Assembly: GCF_029962835.1 (NCBI RefSeq)
Contig: NC_080577.1
Location: 1,488,001-1,552,000 of the forward strand
DNA from: Magnolia sinica
Taxonomy: Eukaryota; Streptophyta; Magnoliopsida; Magnoliales; Magnoliaceae
DNA: 64,000 nucleotides
Direction of reading: 5' to 3'
Shown here: positions 46,906 to 58,451 of the stretch, piece by piece
Position numbering within the stretch: the first letter of the stretch is position 1
Layout: every line of letters starts with the position of its first letter
Translations under genes and position numbers: made by a program
The notes under the pieces: model-generated
What the model saw: the letters and a program-made list of their open reading frames with translations, nothing else
Told to the model about the DNA's origin: nothing
Databases searched by the model: none

Positions 46906-47441
46906 GGAAACGGATTGGCTACTCCCACTGCCACTAGGCAATGGCTGCTGTTCCATGGTCTGTGGGCCCCACCATGATATATGTGTTTCATCCATTCTGT
47001 CCATATTTTTTTATAAATCATTTTATGGTATTACATAAAAAATGAGTTATATCCCAATCTCAATTGGACCACATTACAGGAAACAGTGTTGAATGAACAT
47101 CGACCAATAAAAACTTTTTGGGGGTCATAAAAGTATTGGATCAAGCTGATATTTGTTTTTTCGCTTCATCTGGGTCTTTATGACCTAATCAACAGATTGG
47201 ATGTTAGATAAACAATACAGTGGGCCTTAATAGGATTTAAATGATGGATATCTCACTATTGTTTTCCTGTGGTATGGTCCACCTAAGATTTATATCTCTC
47301 TTATTTTTAGTATAAAGCACTAAAATGATCTTTAAAAATGGATGAACGGAATGGATGAAACACATATATCATGATGGGGCCCATAGAGCACTGACCACCA
47401 GCCATGGGGTTGGTGTCAGGGGGAGTAGCCAATCCGTTTCC
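46906..47441. mobile_element. Mutator-like MITE, 536 bases, perfect target duplication
   Basis: Ends GGAAACGGATTGGCTACTCC and GGAGTAGCCAATCCGTTTCC. A perfect 9-base duplication GAAGACATG flanks it (46897-46905 and 47442-47450). Inner inverted arms are GTGGGCCCCACCATGATA and TCATGATGGGGCCCAT. No coding capacity. Confidence 0.93.
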
Positions 47442-47471
47442 GAAGACATGGGTGGCGAAGCAGCTGTAAAT

Positions 47472-47981
47472 GGAATCGGATTGGAGCCCCGCGGCTGATG
47501 GTCGGTGCTCCGTGAGCCCCACCATGATGTATGTGTTTCATCCATTTTTAAAGATCATTTTATGAGTTGATCTCAAAATTGAGAGGTATATAAATCTCAG
47601 GTGGACCACACCACATGAAAACAATAGTAATTGGATATCCATCATTAAAATCCTCCCAAGGCCCAATGTACTGTTTATTTGACATCCAATATGTTGATTA
47701 GGTAATACAGGCCCAGATGAAGGGAAAAAAACAAAAATCAGCTTGACCCAAAAGTTTTATGGCCCTAAAATGATTTTCAATGGTCGACTCTCATTCTACA
47801 CTGTTTCCTTTAATGTGGTCCACTTAAGAATGGGATATACCTAGTTTTTTGTCTCAACTTTAAAATGATCTTTAAAAATAGATGGACGGAATGGATGAAA
47901 TAAATACGTCATGGTTGGGGCCCACGGAGCACCGACCAACAGCCATTGGCTGGTGTCAGGGGGAGCAGCCAATCCGTTTCC
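47472..47981. mobile_element. Mutator-like MITE, 510 bases, perfect target duplication
   Basis: The left end GGAATCGGATTGG is followed directly by AGCCCCGCGGCTGATGG, so about 17 bases of the usual terminus are deleted. The right end is CAGCCAATCCGTTTCC. A perfect 9-base duplication GCTGTAAAT flanks it (47463-47471 and 47982-47990). It lies only 21 bases beyond the target duplication of the preceding element. Confidence 0.93.
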
Positions 47982-49184
47982 GCTGTAAATGCGAGTAATT
48001 TGATACTCTGGCGGAGTGTGAAGGTTTATACTCAGCCATTTTTACATGTGGCATATATTAGTTCAATCAAGCCGCCCAGGTATCGTGACCCAAGATGGAT
48101 GGTCAGTATCCTAAATACATATTGATTCCTAATCTTTGACCAATAATCATTTTCTTGTTTTATTTGGACCATTTGTTGTAAAATCCACTCGGTCCATCCA
48201 TTGTGCAAGATCGTTTTAGGACTTGTGCACAAAAAATTCAAACAGGAACAAAACCCAGGTAAGCCACTCCACATAAAGAAGTGGGATAAGATGGCTACCA
48301 TTGAAATCCTTTTAAAGCCCACTAGAGTTTTTATCAAGATCCTATGCCCATCAAGGTGTGTCCTGAGAAGGTATCAATGCCTACCATTGAAATCCTTTTA
48401 GGGCCCACTGGAGTTTTTATCAAGATGCTATGCCCTTTTGGAGGGTCCTGAGAAGCTATCAATTGAGAACATCCCTTAGGCCAGTGAAGGTCCTAAAAAG
48501 GTTCCAACGGTGCAGATCTTGTTCCAAGTGTATTCTTGATAGTGTCTCACTTGAGTTTTGAATCTGTCTATTTTGAGGTCCTGATCCTAATACAATGTAG
48601 TGCAGTGATGGAGGGAGTGGATGTGACATGGACGTTAGGTGGGGCATACAGAGCTTTCTTGCTCGACTGTCTCCCTTTTAAACATTTATACAATGAGAGA
48701 CCTTTTAAATAAATAAATAAATATAAGATAATGAACCTCTAATAGACATTTCGTCTAGTTTCATCTGATGTTGTTCTCAAAAGCTGTAATGGAAACACCT
48801 GGTCTAATAGGAGTGCGAATCGTGCAAATTAATTCAGCATTCTTAGGTAAGACAAACCATTGAAAGAGTGATTGAATAAGTGGCTTAAAGAGTCAGCAAC
48901 TCCGATGTAGAACAAGGATATTCGTATAGGCGGCCAAAGATGGAGAGAAAAACAATTTAAGATTTATGGCAATTGGATCTGAATTAATAATAATAGTTTT
49001 TTTCAAAAATATTAATAATAATTTTAAAACTTGATTTCGAATTTTGAATTAATTTTATTATTGCTGGTAAGTTACAGAATTATTATTTTAAAGATATTCT
49101 AGAATTTCGACAGCAATCAAATAACTTAAATTCCCTTATTTGAGTCATGTGAAAGAATTTAAATATAATATATATGTGTTTTAT

Positions 49185-49560
49185 ATAAGCTGTCAATCTA
49201 TTATTTTCAGATCATTATAGAGCACGAGCCCGAAAATGAGCGAGATCCAAATCTCGAGTAGACCACACAATAAGTAAACAGTGGCGATTGAATTCCAACC
49301 ATTAAAAACTTTATTTGTCATCCAACCATTTGATTAGGTTACAAACTGGGATAAAGAGAAAATGCATATATTAGCTTAATTTAAACTTTTGTGGCTCCCA
49401 CAGAAGTTTTTAGTGGTGAGCGTTCAGTCACCACTCTTTCTTGTGGCCTATATGTGATTTATGTCTCATTTTCTGGCTCAAGCCATAAAATAGTCTTAAA
49501 TAAACGGATGGAAGCATGGATAGGATAGGTACATCATAATGGACCATAGAGTACTGTCAG
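49185..49560. mobile_element. GGGCCCAC-type element, unit A only
   Basis: It carries ATGTGTTTTATATAAGC, AAACAGTGGCGATTGAATTC and GGATGGAAGCATGGATAGG. Unit B lacks it between 56099 and 56150, so it inserted after duplication or was lost with flanking bases in B. Confidence 0.5.
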
Positions 49561-50754
49561 TAGCCACCTGGATGCCACGCTGTCAATCTCCGTCCCTTAT
49601 AAAGTCCACCGGAATGAGTCTGACGGGGATTGCCTGGCGATCCCCTGGCCTAGAAAAGCTCCAATCATCAAATGGGCCCCCGATCTTTATTTGCTTGTAA
49701 ATAGAATTTTGAGCATCGTTCATCATTTTCCAAGCATCCCTTTTTATATTCTGAGTTAACAGCCCTAGATACTGAGCAAGGGCTTGCTCCTGGTGTTCCC
49801 TGCATGATGAATGGCCCAGATCTTACACACGTATGGCAAACGAGCACCTCCGTGTGACGAATATGAATAAATAAACGATACATGGATGGAAAAGAGCTTC
49901 GAACCACACTAGCCACATGGTTCCGAGATCCTCTATCCATTCATCACGTTGGTACGACCTTTTACATGTTTTCCCAAAAAATAAATCTCATCCAATCAGT
50001 ACATGGACCCAATTATTGAGAACAGGCGGATGGGTAACAAAATTCACTAAAGCTTTCCGGGGCCGTACATTTGGTTTGCTAACTGTGGCCCAAATGACCA
50101 GTGGATCAAACTGAGTCTTGGTCTAGGGCATCAATGTATTGGTGCAGTTCCGATGGATGGATTTGATCCTGGGCTTATCATGTTATGATGCATATATGTG
50201 GCATGTACATCAGTTTTATTGCACATGCGAGCGGGCCACTCAAAGCTGATGAAAAGACGGCATTTAGTACCCGCTAAACCATCTCAAGAGGACATGACAT
50301 GCCCTTCAATTCCGACCATACAATCAAGAGGCCACTTTTAGAAGGGTCATACCAAAAAGTCACCTTTAATGGCAATTGCTTCTCATTCACTCAACCGCCT
50401 GATTTTACAAGTTGTGGGGATGGCTGATTAATACGAGCGTTGGTTAGTCAGATTTCTCGGCCCATAAAAGCAGTTCACCGATCGTACGGTCCGGATTGAT
50501 GTGTATATTTGGGCAATGGCCATGGTTACACCAACTGACCAAGTTCAGTAAATGGGCAGAATATTTCCCAATTGGAAAAATACTTTGATACTCCACTTAG
50601 AAATTGTCAAATTGCACATCAATATATATAATTTAAATTAAACTGTTCAATTTTATGTTGCTAATTTATATGCATCATTAAGTTAAAACTGCACTCACTC
50701 TACTGAAGTTTCCGTAGAGGCTACGTATGAAATTCCCCCCTCTTAGATGAGCAT

Positions 50755-51130
50755 AAGAGCACTGTGGGCCCCACCGTAATATACATGTTTTGTATCCATG
50801 CCATCCATCTATTTTTAAAGATCATTATAGAGAATGAGCCCCAAATAGGAAGCAGATCCAAATCTCAAGTGGACCACACCACTAGAAAAATGCAGTGATT
50901 TAACACCCACCATTCAAAACTTCCTAGGGTCCAATGTAATGTTTATTTCCATCCAAACTGTTGATTAGGTTATACAGAACTGGATGAAGGGAAAACACAA
51001 ATATCAGCTTCATACAAAACTGTTATGGCTTCAAAAAGTTATTAATAGTGGCATTCAATCACCATTGTTTTTGTGGTGTGGTCCACATGAGATTTGGACC
51101 ACAGATCACCGTCCAGTTCATGCACGCTGC
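50755..51130. mobile_element. GGGCCCAC-type element in unit A
   Basis: The left end CACTGTGGGCCCCACCGTAA is well kept; the right part ends at GGTGTGGTCCACATGAG without its full arm. Its counterpart in unit B is 57270-57620. Confidence 0.6.
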
Positions 51131-51728
51131 TAGGCAATCTCTAGCATGTCTCACCCCTTTTCTTGTGATGGCACTAGCTTACAAGAGCATAGCACACGAA
51201 CAGAGAGAATAAGAGAAGCCGTGAAGAGGTTGTAGCCCACACATGAGACTGAGAGTGGTGGGTTTGTAGCCCACCACTATTCAAAATCTGCATACGGAAT
51301 TTTTGAATTTCCTAAAATATCCTCACCTTTATCATAAATCCTTAATAATGGCCTTTCAAATCGAAAAGTTCACGACTCTCCCAAGAGTAACAGCATGGGT
51401 AAAACTGTCCGCCGCTCGGGAAGCATGTAGTAGGGATATCACGATTAGGTGTCCACAAATTTACCGAACGGTTATTTAAAGGAAATAAAAAATAAAAAAG
51501 ATCAAAAGACATAAAATCTGAAAAGTACTCAGCATCAAAAGCTACGATCAACCTTTTATATCAGTAACTCAATCACCCAAATTACAAATACCCAAACAAA
51601 AAACTAATAGAAGGAATAGACAAACCCAAATCATCCAAACAGCTATATCTGATAACGTACTTGTAACCGTCTACCTCATTAGCTATAACTAATAACTACA
51701 ACGTCTTTCTCTCTATCAGTGGTGGATT

Positions 51729-51986
51729 TCAAACAGGGTTCCAGAGAAAAGAGCCCATGGCGAATTTTCTCTTCTCAGAGACATCTCCTGAGAGGGGCAA
51801 CCCGTACTCGGTCAGCAGGCAGTCGAGCTTCCACTCTGGCATGTTCTCGTAGTCGGATTTGGTGTACCTTGGGTAGTGCAGCGGCATTTGGAAGTACCCG
51901 CACCTCTCCTTCGGAAGCTGCCTGTCTGCCCTTCTCCCCACCTCGGGCAGATGCCCGGCAACCGACTCCTTGCCTCCTCTACTCAT
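51729..51986 (-). CDS. Small plant protein, DUF7722-like, copy 2 (85 aa)
   Basis: A single-exon paralogue of 38097-38372, in unit A. It starts MSRGGKESVAGHLPEVGRRA, then CGYFQMPLHYPRYTKSDYEN, EWKLDCLLTEYGLPLSGDV and KRKFAMGSFLWNPV. The ATG follows a GA repeat leader; the TATA box is at 52071-52077. Function unknown; soluble, no targeting signal evident. It is nearly identical over the core to copy 3, so the duplication is recent. Frames on the opposite strand here are shadows. Confidence 0.82.
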   Translation of the reverse strand: MSRGGKESVAGHLPEVGRRADRQLPKERCGYFQMPLHYPRYTKSDYENMPEWKLDCLLTEYGLPLSGDVSEKRKFAMGSFLWNPV

Positions 51987-51987
51987 T

Positions 51988-52011
51988 CTCTCTCTCTCTC
52001 TCTCTCTCTCT
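51988..52011. repeat. TC microsatellite in the leader of copy 2
   Basis: A (TC)n run immediately upstream of the ATG of the minus-strand gene, a GA repeat in the mRNA. It is longer at copy 3 (58335-58365). Confidence 0.8.
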
Positions 52012-52070
52012 AATAAAATTCTCTTCTCAGAAGATCCCTTTCTCTATGGATTCTCTCTCCCTAACGCGCG

Positions 52071-52077
52071 TTTTATA
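52071..52077 (-). promoter_or_regulatory. TATA box of DUF7722-like copy 2
   Basis: It reads CTCTATAAAACGCG on the minus strand, 85-91 bases before the ATG. It corresponds in position to 58430-58436 in unit B. Confidence 0.7.
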
Positions 52078-52164
52078 GAGTGAAGGCTCCCGAAGGGAGA
52101 GGGAATGGAAAAATCTTCTGCACCCCGCGTAGGGCCACTTTCTCTAACGCGGTTGAAAGGGCTT

Positions 52165-52580
52165 AACATGCATGAAATCCACTCCGTTCATCAGGTTACT
52201 AACCCTAGTTTTATCCTGAATTCCTAAAATCATGCTTATTCAACAAACAGGTGGGCCGCCCTATAAAATTATTCATAAAAAACTGTAAATTTAGGTGTTA
52301 TGGCCCACCTGAGTTTTTAAAACATTTTTCATTTCCGGTTAATTCTTTCATCTCGCTGAGGTACGTCAGATGAGTGGATTTGATGGGACGTAAACACAAT
52401 ATTGAGCCCTGCATAAATTAACGGTTTGCATTTTATCCCCACATTTTCCTAGTTCGTGGCATAGTTGAATTTTAGGTTGTCATTATTTTTGGATTCCGAA
52501 GCTTAAATGAGGTATTGTACCTGATGGACAGAGTGGATTTCATGAACATTTCACCAACGTGGCACTTTGTGCACGAGGTA
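52165..52580. repeat. Fold-back element, CCGTTCATCAGGTTAC arms, unit A
   Basis: The left arm AAATCCACTCCGTTCATCAG and right arm CCTGATGGACAGAGTGGATT are inverted. It is shared with unit B (59068-59480), so it predates the duplication. Confidence 0.65.
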
Positions 52581-52712
52581 CCTAGCAAGAGGTACTCTTG
52601 CGAGTTACGGTAAAGCGGCTGTACGGGGAATGTGCTAGAAGGGAATATTGTCGAGGAAGGCGTTAATTACTTCGTATGGGCCGTATGGCCACACTGCGAT
52701 GCGCACTTTGCC

Positions 52713-53208
52713 GAATCGGATTGCGTATTGAGTAAACTTTGTCGGGCCCATTGTGAATTCACGTGGTTTATCCACACCGTCCATCCGTTTTAAGGATCAT
52801 TTTAGGGGTTGAGACGAAAATTGAAGTATATAAAAAGCTCCAGCACACCATATCAAAGGAAACAGTTGAAATATTGATTTCCACCGTTGAAACCTTTCTA
52901 AGGCTCCCAGTGATGTTTATTTGTCATCCAAACTGTTCATAGGATAAAAAACACATCGATGAACGGAAAAAACAAATTTCATCTTGATCTAAAATTTCAG
53001 TGGGCCCCAAGAACTTTTCAACGGTAGATTTCAATTCACACTGTTTCCGGCCGTGTGGTCCACTTGAGCTTTGGATATGATTAAGGTTTTGTCTAAAATC
53101 ATAAAATTATATGATAAAAAGGATGGACGGAGTTTATACAATGCATGAATGACTGTGGGCCCCACAGAGTTTACTCCTGCTGAGTAACTCAGTACGCAAT
53201 CCGCTTCC
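52713..53208. mobile_element. Mutator-like MITE, GGATTGCG ends, unit A only
   Basis: Ends GAATCGGATTGCGTATTGAG and CAGTACGCAATCCGCTTCC. Flanks CACTTTGCC (52704-52712) and CACTTTGCA (53209-53217) form a 9-base duplication with one difference. Unit B has the uninterrupted site CGCACTCTGCCCCGC near 59590. Confidence 0.9.
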
Positions 53209-53311
53209 CACTTTGCAACGCTTCTTAAATGGTGGTGATTCACCCACCAAACATGTGCTACTGCGTTCGGCGAGCCTGCAACTAACCGATCACCACGTGG
53301 GGAGAATGTAC

Positions 53312-53650
53312 ATCAAATCCACCCCATCTATCAGGTTCGCTGCCACATTTTCACCAACGATCCTAAAAATCAGTCCAATCCAAGAACTCTAATTCACATG
53401 GTGTGGTCCACACGAGCCTTTGAGTGTTTTGATTTTAGAGGAACATTTTCATCCTTGTGTGGCGCACCAAATAAGTGGATTGGATGGCACATACACACGT
53501 GGTGGACCCCACACACATTTGGAAATTTTTAATGACGGGACTTCCCAATTCAGCTGCTCCCTACGGTAGCCCACCTGAGTTTCGAATGGACCCGTGTGTT
53601 AGGACCTTGCCAATCACCTGATTGGACGGGGTGGATCTCATCCACCTAAA
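53312..53650. repeat. Fold-back element in unit A, shared with unit B
   Basis: The left arm AAATCCACCCCATCTATCAG and right arm CCTGATTGGACGGGGTGGAT are inverted. The unit B counterpart at 59698-59900 has lost the second half. Confidence 0.6.
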
Positions 53651-54137
53651 ATCCTCCGTGCATATCAGCTAATAGTCACACCCTACATGACTCTGGAGTA
53701 ACGCATTCACGCGAGCATTTTGGCGAACATGCAGTAGCCAATCAAGACCATACAAACCACTAGGCGCCACTGTGGATGGAGTGTGCTCGAGATATCATCT
53801 TGACCATCTGATACCATCTATGAACACTTTATGCATGCAACCCCATATAGTTCCCCGATTGGATGGCATGGATTGATTTACGTACGGTCCATGTTTAGGC
53901 AAAGGAATGGTGAATAACGCGCAGGTTAGCTTTGCGGATTCGGCAACGGTAGAGTTCCAAAAACGCTTTGGCTATGCCAATGCATTTGGAACTTAAAAAG
54001 TGACAATACTGCCATAACACGTCGGCTGTAGGCACGAGGAAACTACGACGTCAGGGATCCAAGCCTGACTCGCACACGCTACACTGCCAATGCCAGCTCA
54101 ACTAGCAAGCCCGAGTTCAGCCCATGGTCATATGAGG

Positions 54138-54602
54138 GGAGCGGATTAGGTGATACCCCGGATCCACCGACGTGGGTGGGACCCCTGACTGTGTGGCTCA
54201 CGGTGATATATGTGCCTTAAATCCATTCCGTCCAACCATTTTGAAATCTCATTTTAGAACATTATTCCATAAATGAAGCTATACAAATTTTATATGGACC
54301 ATAACACAAGAAATAGTTGTGATTAAATCCTTGCAGGGCCATGGGAATGCTTATTTTCCATACAACCCGTTGATAGGTCACAAAGATATTGATGAAGAGA
54401 CCACATAAATTGATTACCACGGTTTCCTGTATCATGGTCCACCTTAGATTTGGATTTGCTTCATTAATTGGATCATAACGTAAAATGAGCTTTCAATACA
54501 GATGGACAGCCAGCATGGATGTAGTCACATATATTATAATGGGCCCCACAGTCAGGGGTCCCACCGACTTTGGTGGATCCGAGGTCTCACCTAATCCGCT
54601 CC
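54138..54602. mobile_element. MITE, GGAGCGGATTAGGTG ends, unit A
   Basis: The left end GGAGCGGATTAGGTGATACC and right end GGTCTCACCTAATCCGCTCC are inverted, with GGATCCACCGACGTGGGTGG inside. It is present in unit B as well, so it predates the duplication. Its right border is close to the duplication junction. Confidence 0.8.
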
Positions 54603-55205
54603 GGGTCATGACCAGATCGGTACCAGGAGGGTTTTGGTAGGGGATGGATTGGTTAGTATCCAAAATACATATTAATAAAGTTCCTAATCCTTGAATAATA
54701 ATCATTTATTTGTTTAATTTGGACCATTTGTTGTAAAATCTACTCAGTCCATCCATTGTGCAAGATTATTTTAGGGCTTGTGCACGAAAATCAAATAGAT
54801 ACAAAACTCAAATAAGCCAGCCACACCACACAAAGAAGTGGGATGGAATGTCTACCATTGAAATCCTTTTTAAGGTCCACTGGAGTTTTTAGCAAGATGC
54901 TATGCCCATCAACGTGTCCTGAGGAGGTATCAATGCTGAGTTTTTATCAAGATGCTATGCTATTGTGGAATATAAATATAAAGTGGGTCCTGAAACGGTG
55001 TCAATTGCGAACATTCCTTAAGCCAGGAACGTCCTAAAAAGGCTCCAACGGTGAAGATCTTGTTCCAGGTGTATTCTTTGTAACGGCTCATTAGAGTTTT
55101 GAATCTGCCTATTTTTAGGTCCGGTCTCAATACAATGTAGCGACGTGATGGACGGGTGAATGTGACATGGACGTTAGGTGGGCCCTACATGTCTTTCTTG
55201 CTTGG

Positions 55206-55631
55206 ACGCGGATTAGATACTGACTGGTTCAGTAGCCAATCTCCCTGCTAAATTGACGTCACCAGGATTTGTAGGCCCATCATGATGCACGTGTTGTATC
55301 AATTCCGTCCATCCGTCCATCCATTTAGAGAGATCATTTTTGAGCATGAGCTAAAAATTGAAGCCGATCCAAATCTCAAGTGTACCCCACCATAGAAAAC
55401 AGTAGAGATAGTGATGCCTACCATTGATTCATACCTAGGCCCACCATGATGTTTGTTTCATGTTAAACCTATTTATGAGTTAACACAGACATGGATTAAG
55501 GGAAAACACAAATATCAAACTTTTGTGGCCCTTAAGAAGTTTTTAATGGTAGGCATTAAATCTCCACTGTTTTCTGTGGTCCATTTCAGTAGTAAGTCTA
55601 CATGCTCAACCTGTCAGTAGCTAAACCGCGT
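55206..55631. mobile_element. MITE, ACGCGGATTAGATACTGAC ends, unit B only
   Basis: The left end ACGCGGATTAGATACTGACT and right end CTGTCAGTAGCTAAACCGCG are inverted repeats. Unit A runs without interruption through TTTCTTGCTCGACTGTCTCC near 48657. A clean target duplication was not resolved. Confidence 0.75.
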
Positions 55632-57269
55632 CACTTTCTCCCTATTAAACGTTGAGAGACGTTTTAAATAAATAAATAAATAAATACAAGATAAAAACCT
55701 TCTAATAGGGGTTGCGTCTAGTTTCATATGATGTTGTTCTCAAAAGCTGTCATGGCACACCTTGTCCAATGGGAATGAGAATCTTCCAAATTAATTCAGC
55801 ATTTTTGGGTAAGAAAAACCATTGAAGGAAGCAGCGATTGAATAAATTGTTTAAATAGTGTAGAACTGGTGAATTTGAATAGGCGGCCAAGATTGAGAGA
55901 AAAACAATTTAAGATATATGGCAATTAGATCCGAACTATTAATAATATTTATAATAATTTTAAAACTTGATTTTGAATTTTAAATTAATTTTATTATTGC
56001 TGGTAAGTTGCAATTTTATTATTTTAAAGATATTCTAGAATTTCGAGAGCACTGAAAAAACTTAAATTTCTTTATTTGAGTCATGTGAAAGAATTTAAAA
56101 CCCAATTCAAGTCTGGGATGAACAGCGCAGGTGGTGTTGACTGGGACCGGATTTTATAAAGTCCACCACAATGAGTCCGAACGGGACTCGGACTCATCCA
56201 ATCCGCCATAACGATCCCCTGGCCTAGAAAAGCTCCAATCCTCAAGTAGGCCCCGATCTTTATTTGCCTGTACATAGAATTTTGAGCATCGTTCATCATT
56301 TTCCAATCATCCCTTTTTATATCCTGAGTTAACAGCCCTAGATACTGAGCAAGGGCTTGCTCCTGGTGTTCCCTGCATGATGAATGGCCCAGATCTTACA
56401 CACGTATGGCAAACGAGCACCTCCGTGTGACGAATATGAATAAATAAACCATACATGGATGGGAAAGAGCTTTGAACCACACTAGCCACATGGTTCCGAG
56501 ATCCTCTATCCATTCATCACGTTGGAACGACCTTTTACATGTTTTTCCAAAAATAAATCTCATCCAATCAGCACATGGGCCCAAATATTGAGAAAAGGTG
56601 GATGGGTAAGAAAAACTCACCAAAGCTTTCCAGGGCCGTACATTTCATTTGCGAACTGTGGCCCACCCGACCAGTGGATCAAATTGATTCTTGGGCTAAG
56701 GCATCAATGTAGTGGCGCAGTTCTAATGGGTGGATTTGATCCTGGGCCCATCATGTCATGCTGCATATACGTAGCATGTACATTAGTTTTATTGCACATG
56801 CGAGTGGGCCCCTCAAAGCTGATGAAAAGACGCCACTTAGTACCTACTAAACCACCTCAAGAGGACATAACATGCCTTTCAATTCCGACCATACAATCAA
56901 GGGCCCATTTTTAGAAGGGTGATATTAAAAAGTCACCTTTATTGGCGATTGCTTCTCATCCACTCAACCGCCTGATTTTACAAGTTGTGGGGATGGCTGA
57001 TTAATACGAGCGTTGGTTAGTCAGATTTCTCAGCCCATAAAAGCAGTTCACCATCGTACGGTCCGGATTGATGTGCATGTTTGGGCACTGAACCTGATTA
57101 TACCAACCAAAGGCTATGGTATTTTTTCAACACCTGAACAAGTTTCAGTAAATGGGCAGAATATTTCCCAATGGGAGAAATACTTTGATACCCACTTAGA
57201 AATTGTCAAATCGCACGGTAATGTATTTGTGATTTAATTTATACGGTTCAAATTTATGTTCCTAATTTA

Positions 57270-57620
57270 GATGTGTTTTATATCCATGCCGTCCATCAAT
57301 CTGTTGAGATCATTTTAGATCATGAGCCCCAAAAAGAAAGCAGATACAAATCTCAAGTGGACGGCACCATTAGAAAACTGCAGTGATTGAACACCCACCA
57401 CCGTTAAAAACTTCCTCAGGTCCAATGTAATGTTTGCTTTTCATCCGACCTGTTGATTAGGTCACGCAGACCTGGATGAAGGGAAAACATAAATATCAGC
57501 TTCATACAAAACTGTTGTGGTCTCCCCGTAAAGTTTTAAATTGTGGCATTCAATCACCACTGTTTCTGTGGTGTGGCCGGTAATACATCATGGTGGGGTT
57601 AACAGAGCACCGTCCAGTAG
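57270..57620. mobile_element. GGGCCCAC-type element in unit B
   Basis: The left arm TGTTTTATATCCATGCCGTC and a right segment AATACATCATGGTGGGGTTA are inverted. It corresponds to 50755-51130. Confidence 0.6.
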
Positions 57621-58080
57621 CTAGACATGCATGCCGCTTGCCAATCTCTAGCATCTCTCACCCCTTTTCATGAGATAGCACACGCAGAGAGAGTAGCCCA
57701 CACATGAGTGTGTTTGGACTACACGCCTGAAAGGTTTCATCACTCTTCAAAATCTGCATACGGAATCTCCCAGGGGTAAGGGATATTAAGATTAAACGTC
57801 CACAAATTTTCAGAACGGTTATTTAAAGGAAACAAAGAATAAAAAAGATTAAAAGACATAAAACACGGAAAAGTAATCGGCATCAAAAGCTACCATCTAC
57901 CTTTTATATCAGCAACTCAATCACCCAAATTACAAATACCCAAACAAGAAAACCAAAAAAAAAAAAAAAGGAATAGACAAACCCAAATCATCCAAACAGC
58001 TATATCTGATAATGTTTACCGTCTACATCATTAGCTATAACAACTAACTGCAACGTCTTTCTCTCTATCAGTGGTGGATT

Positions 58081-58323
58081 TCAAAGAGGATTCCAGAGAA
58101 AAGAGCCCATGGCGAATTTTCTCTTCTCAGAGACATCTCCTGAGACGGGCAGCCCGTACTCGGTCAGCAAGCAGTCGAGCTTCCACTCTGGCATGTTCTC
58201 GTAGTCGGATTTGGTGTACCTTGGGTAGTGCAGCGGCATTTGGAAGTACCCGCACCTCTCCTTCGGCAGCTGCCCGTCTACCCTTCTCCCCACCTCGGGC
58301 AGATGCCCAGCAAACGACTCCAT
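58081..58323 (-). CDS. Small plant protein, DUF7722-like, copy 3 (80 aa)
   Basis: The unit B paralogue. It starts MESFAGHLPEVGRRVDGQLP, then CGYFQMPLHYPRYTKSDYEN, EWKLDCLLTEYGLPVSGDV and KRKFAMGSFLWNPL. The ATG used by copy 2 is GTG here, and a new ATG arose five codons downstream where copy 2 has AAG (Lys6). The protein therefore begins later but keeps the whole conserved core. Core differences from copy 2 are few and conservative (Pro-Leu to Pro-Val, Val to Leu at the end), suggesting purifying selection or recency. A MITE sits just upstream of its TATA box. Confidence 0.8.
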   Translation of the reverse strand: MESFAGHLPEVGRRVDGQLPKERCGYFQMPLHYPRYTKSDYENMPEWKLDCLLTEYGLPVSGDVSEKRKFAMGSFLWNPL

Positions 58324-58329
58324 GCCTCC

Positions 58330-58334
<5 letters not shown>

Positions 58335-58365
<31 letters not shown>
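58335..58365. repeat. TC microsatellite in the leader of copy 3
   Basis: A longer (TC)n tract than at copy 2, directly upstream of the ATG region. Length differences between the copies show slippage since duplication. Confidence 0.8.
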
Positions 58366-58368
<3 letters not shown>

Positions 58369-58429
58369 ATAAAATTCTCTTCTCAGAAGATCCTTTTCTC
58401 TATGGATTCTTCTCTCTCCCTGACGGTCC

Positions 58430-58436
58430 TTTTATA
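58430..58436 (-). promoter_or_regulatory. TATA box of DUF7722-like copy 3
   Basis: It reads CTCTATAAAAGG on the minus strand, 107-113 bases before the ATG and only 15 bases from the inserted MITE at 58452. Confidence 0.7.
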
Positions 58437-58451
58437 GAGGAAGTCTCCGAA

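Larger units (their letters stand above)
48100..54640. repeat. Tandem segmental duplication, unit A
   Basis: From about 48110 (AAATACATATTGATTCC, TTTGGACCATTTGTTGTAAA) to about 54640 (TACCAGGAGGGTTTTGGTAG) the sequence aligns in order with unit B. Shared landmarks: 48655 with 55190, 49630-50540 with 56215-57160, 51340-52080 with 57780-58440, 53220-53990 with 59605-60210, and 54000-54640 with 61555-62260. It carries the DUF7722-like copy 2. Confidence 0.88.

Noticed and set aside
51719-52078. 119-residue + strand frame
   Set aside because: Antisense to DUF7722-like copy 2; the Ser/Arg-rich protein changes reading between paralogues, whereas the minus-strand protein is conserved.
56522-56914. 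130-residue + strand frame in unit B
   Set aside because: The aligned frame in unit A (49917-50114) is broken, so the frame is not conserved between duplicates.
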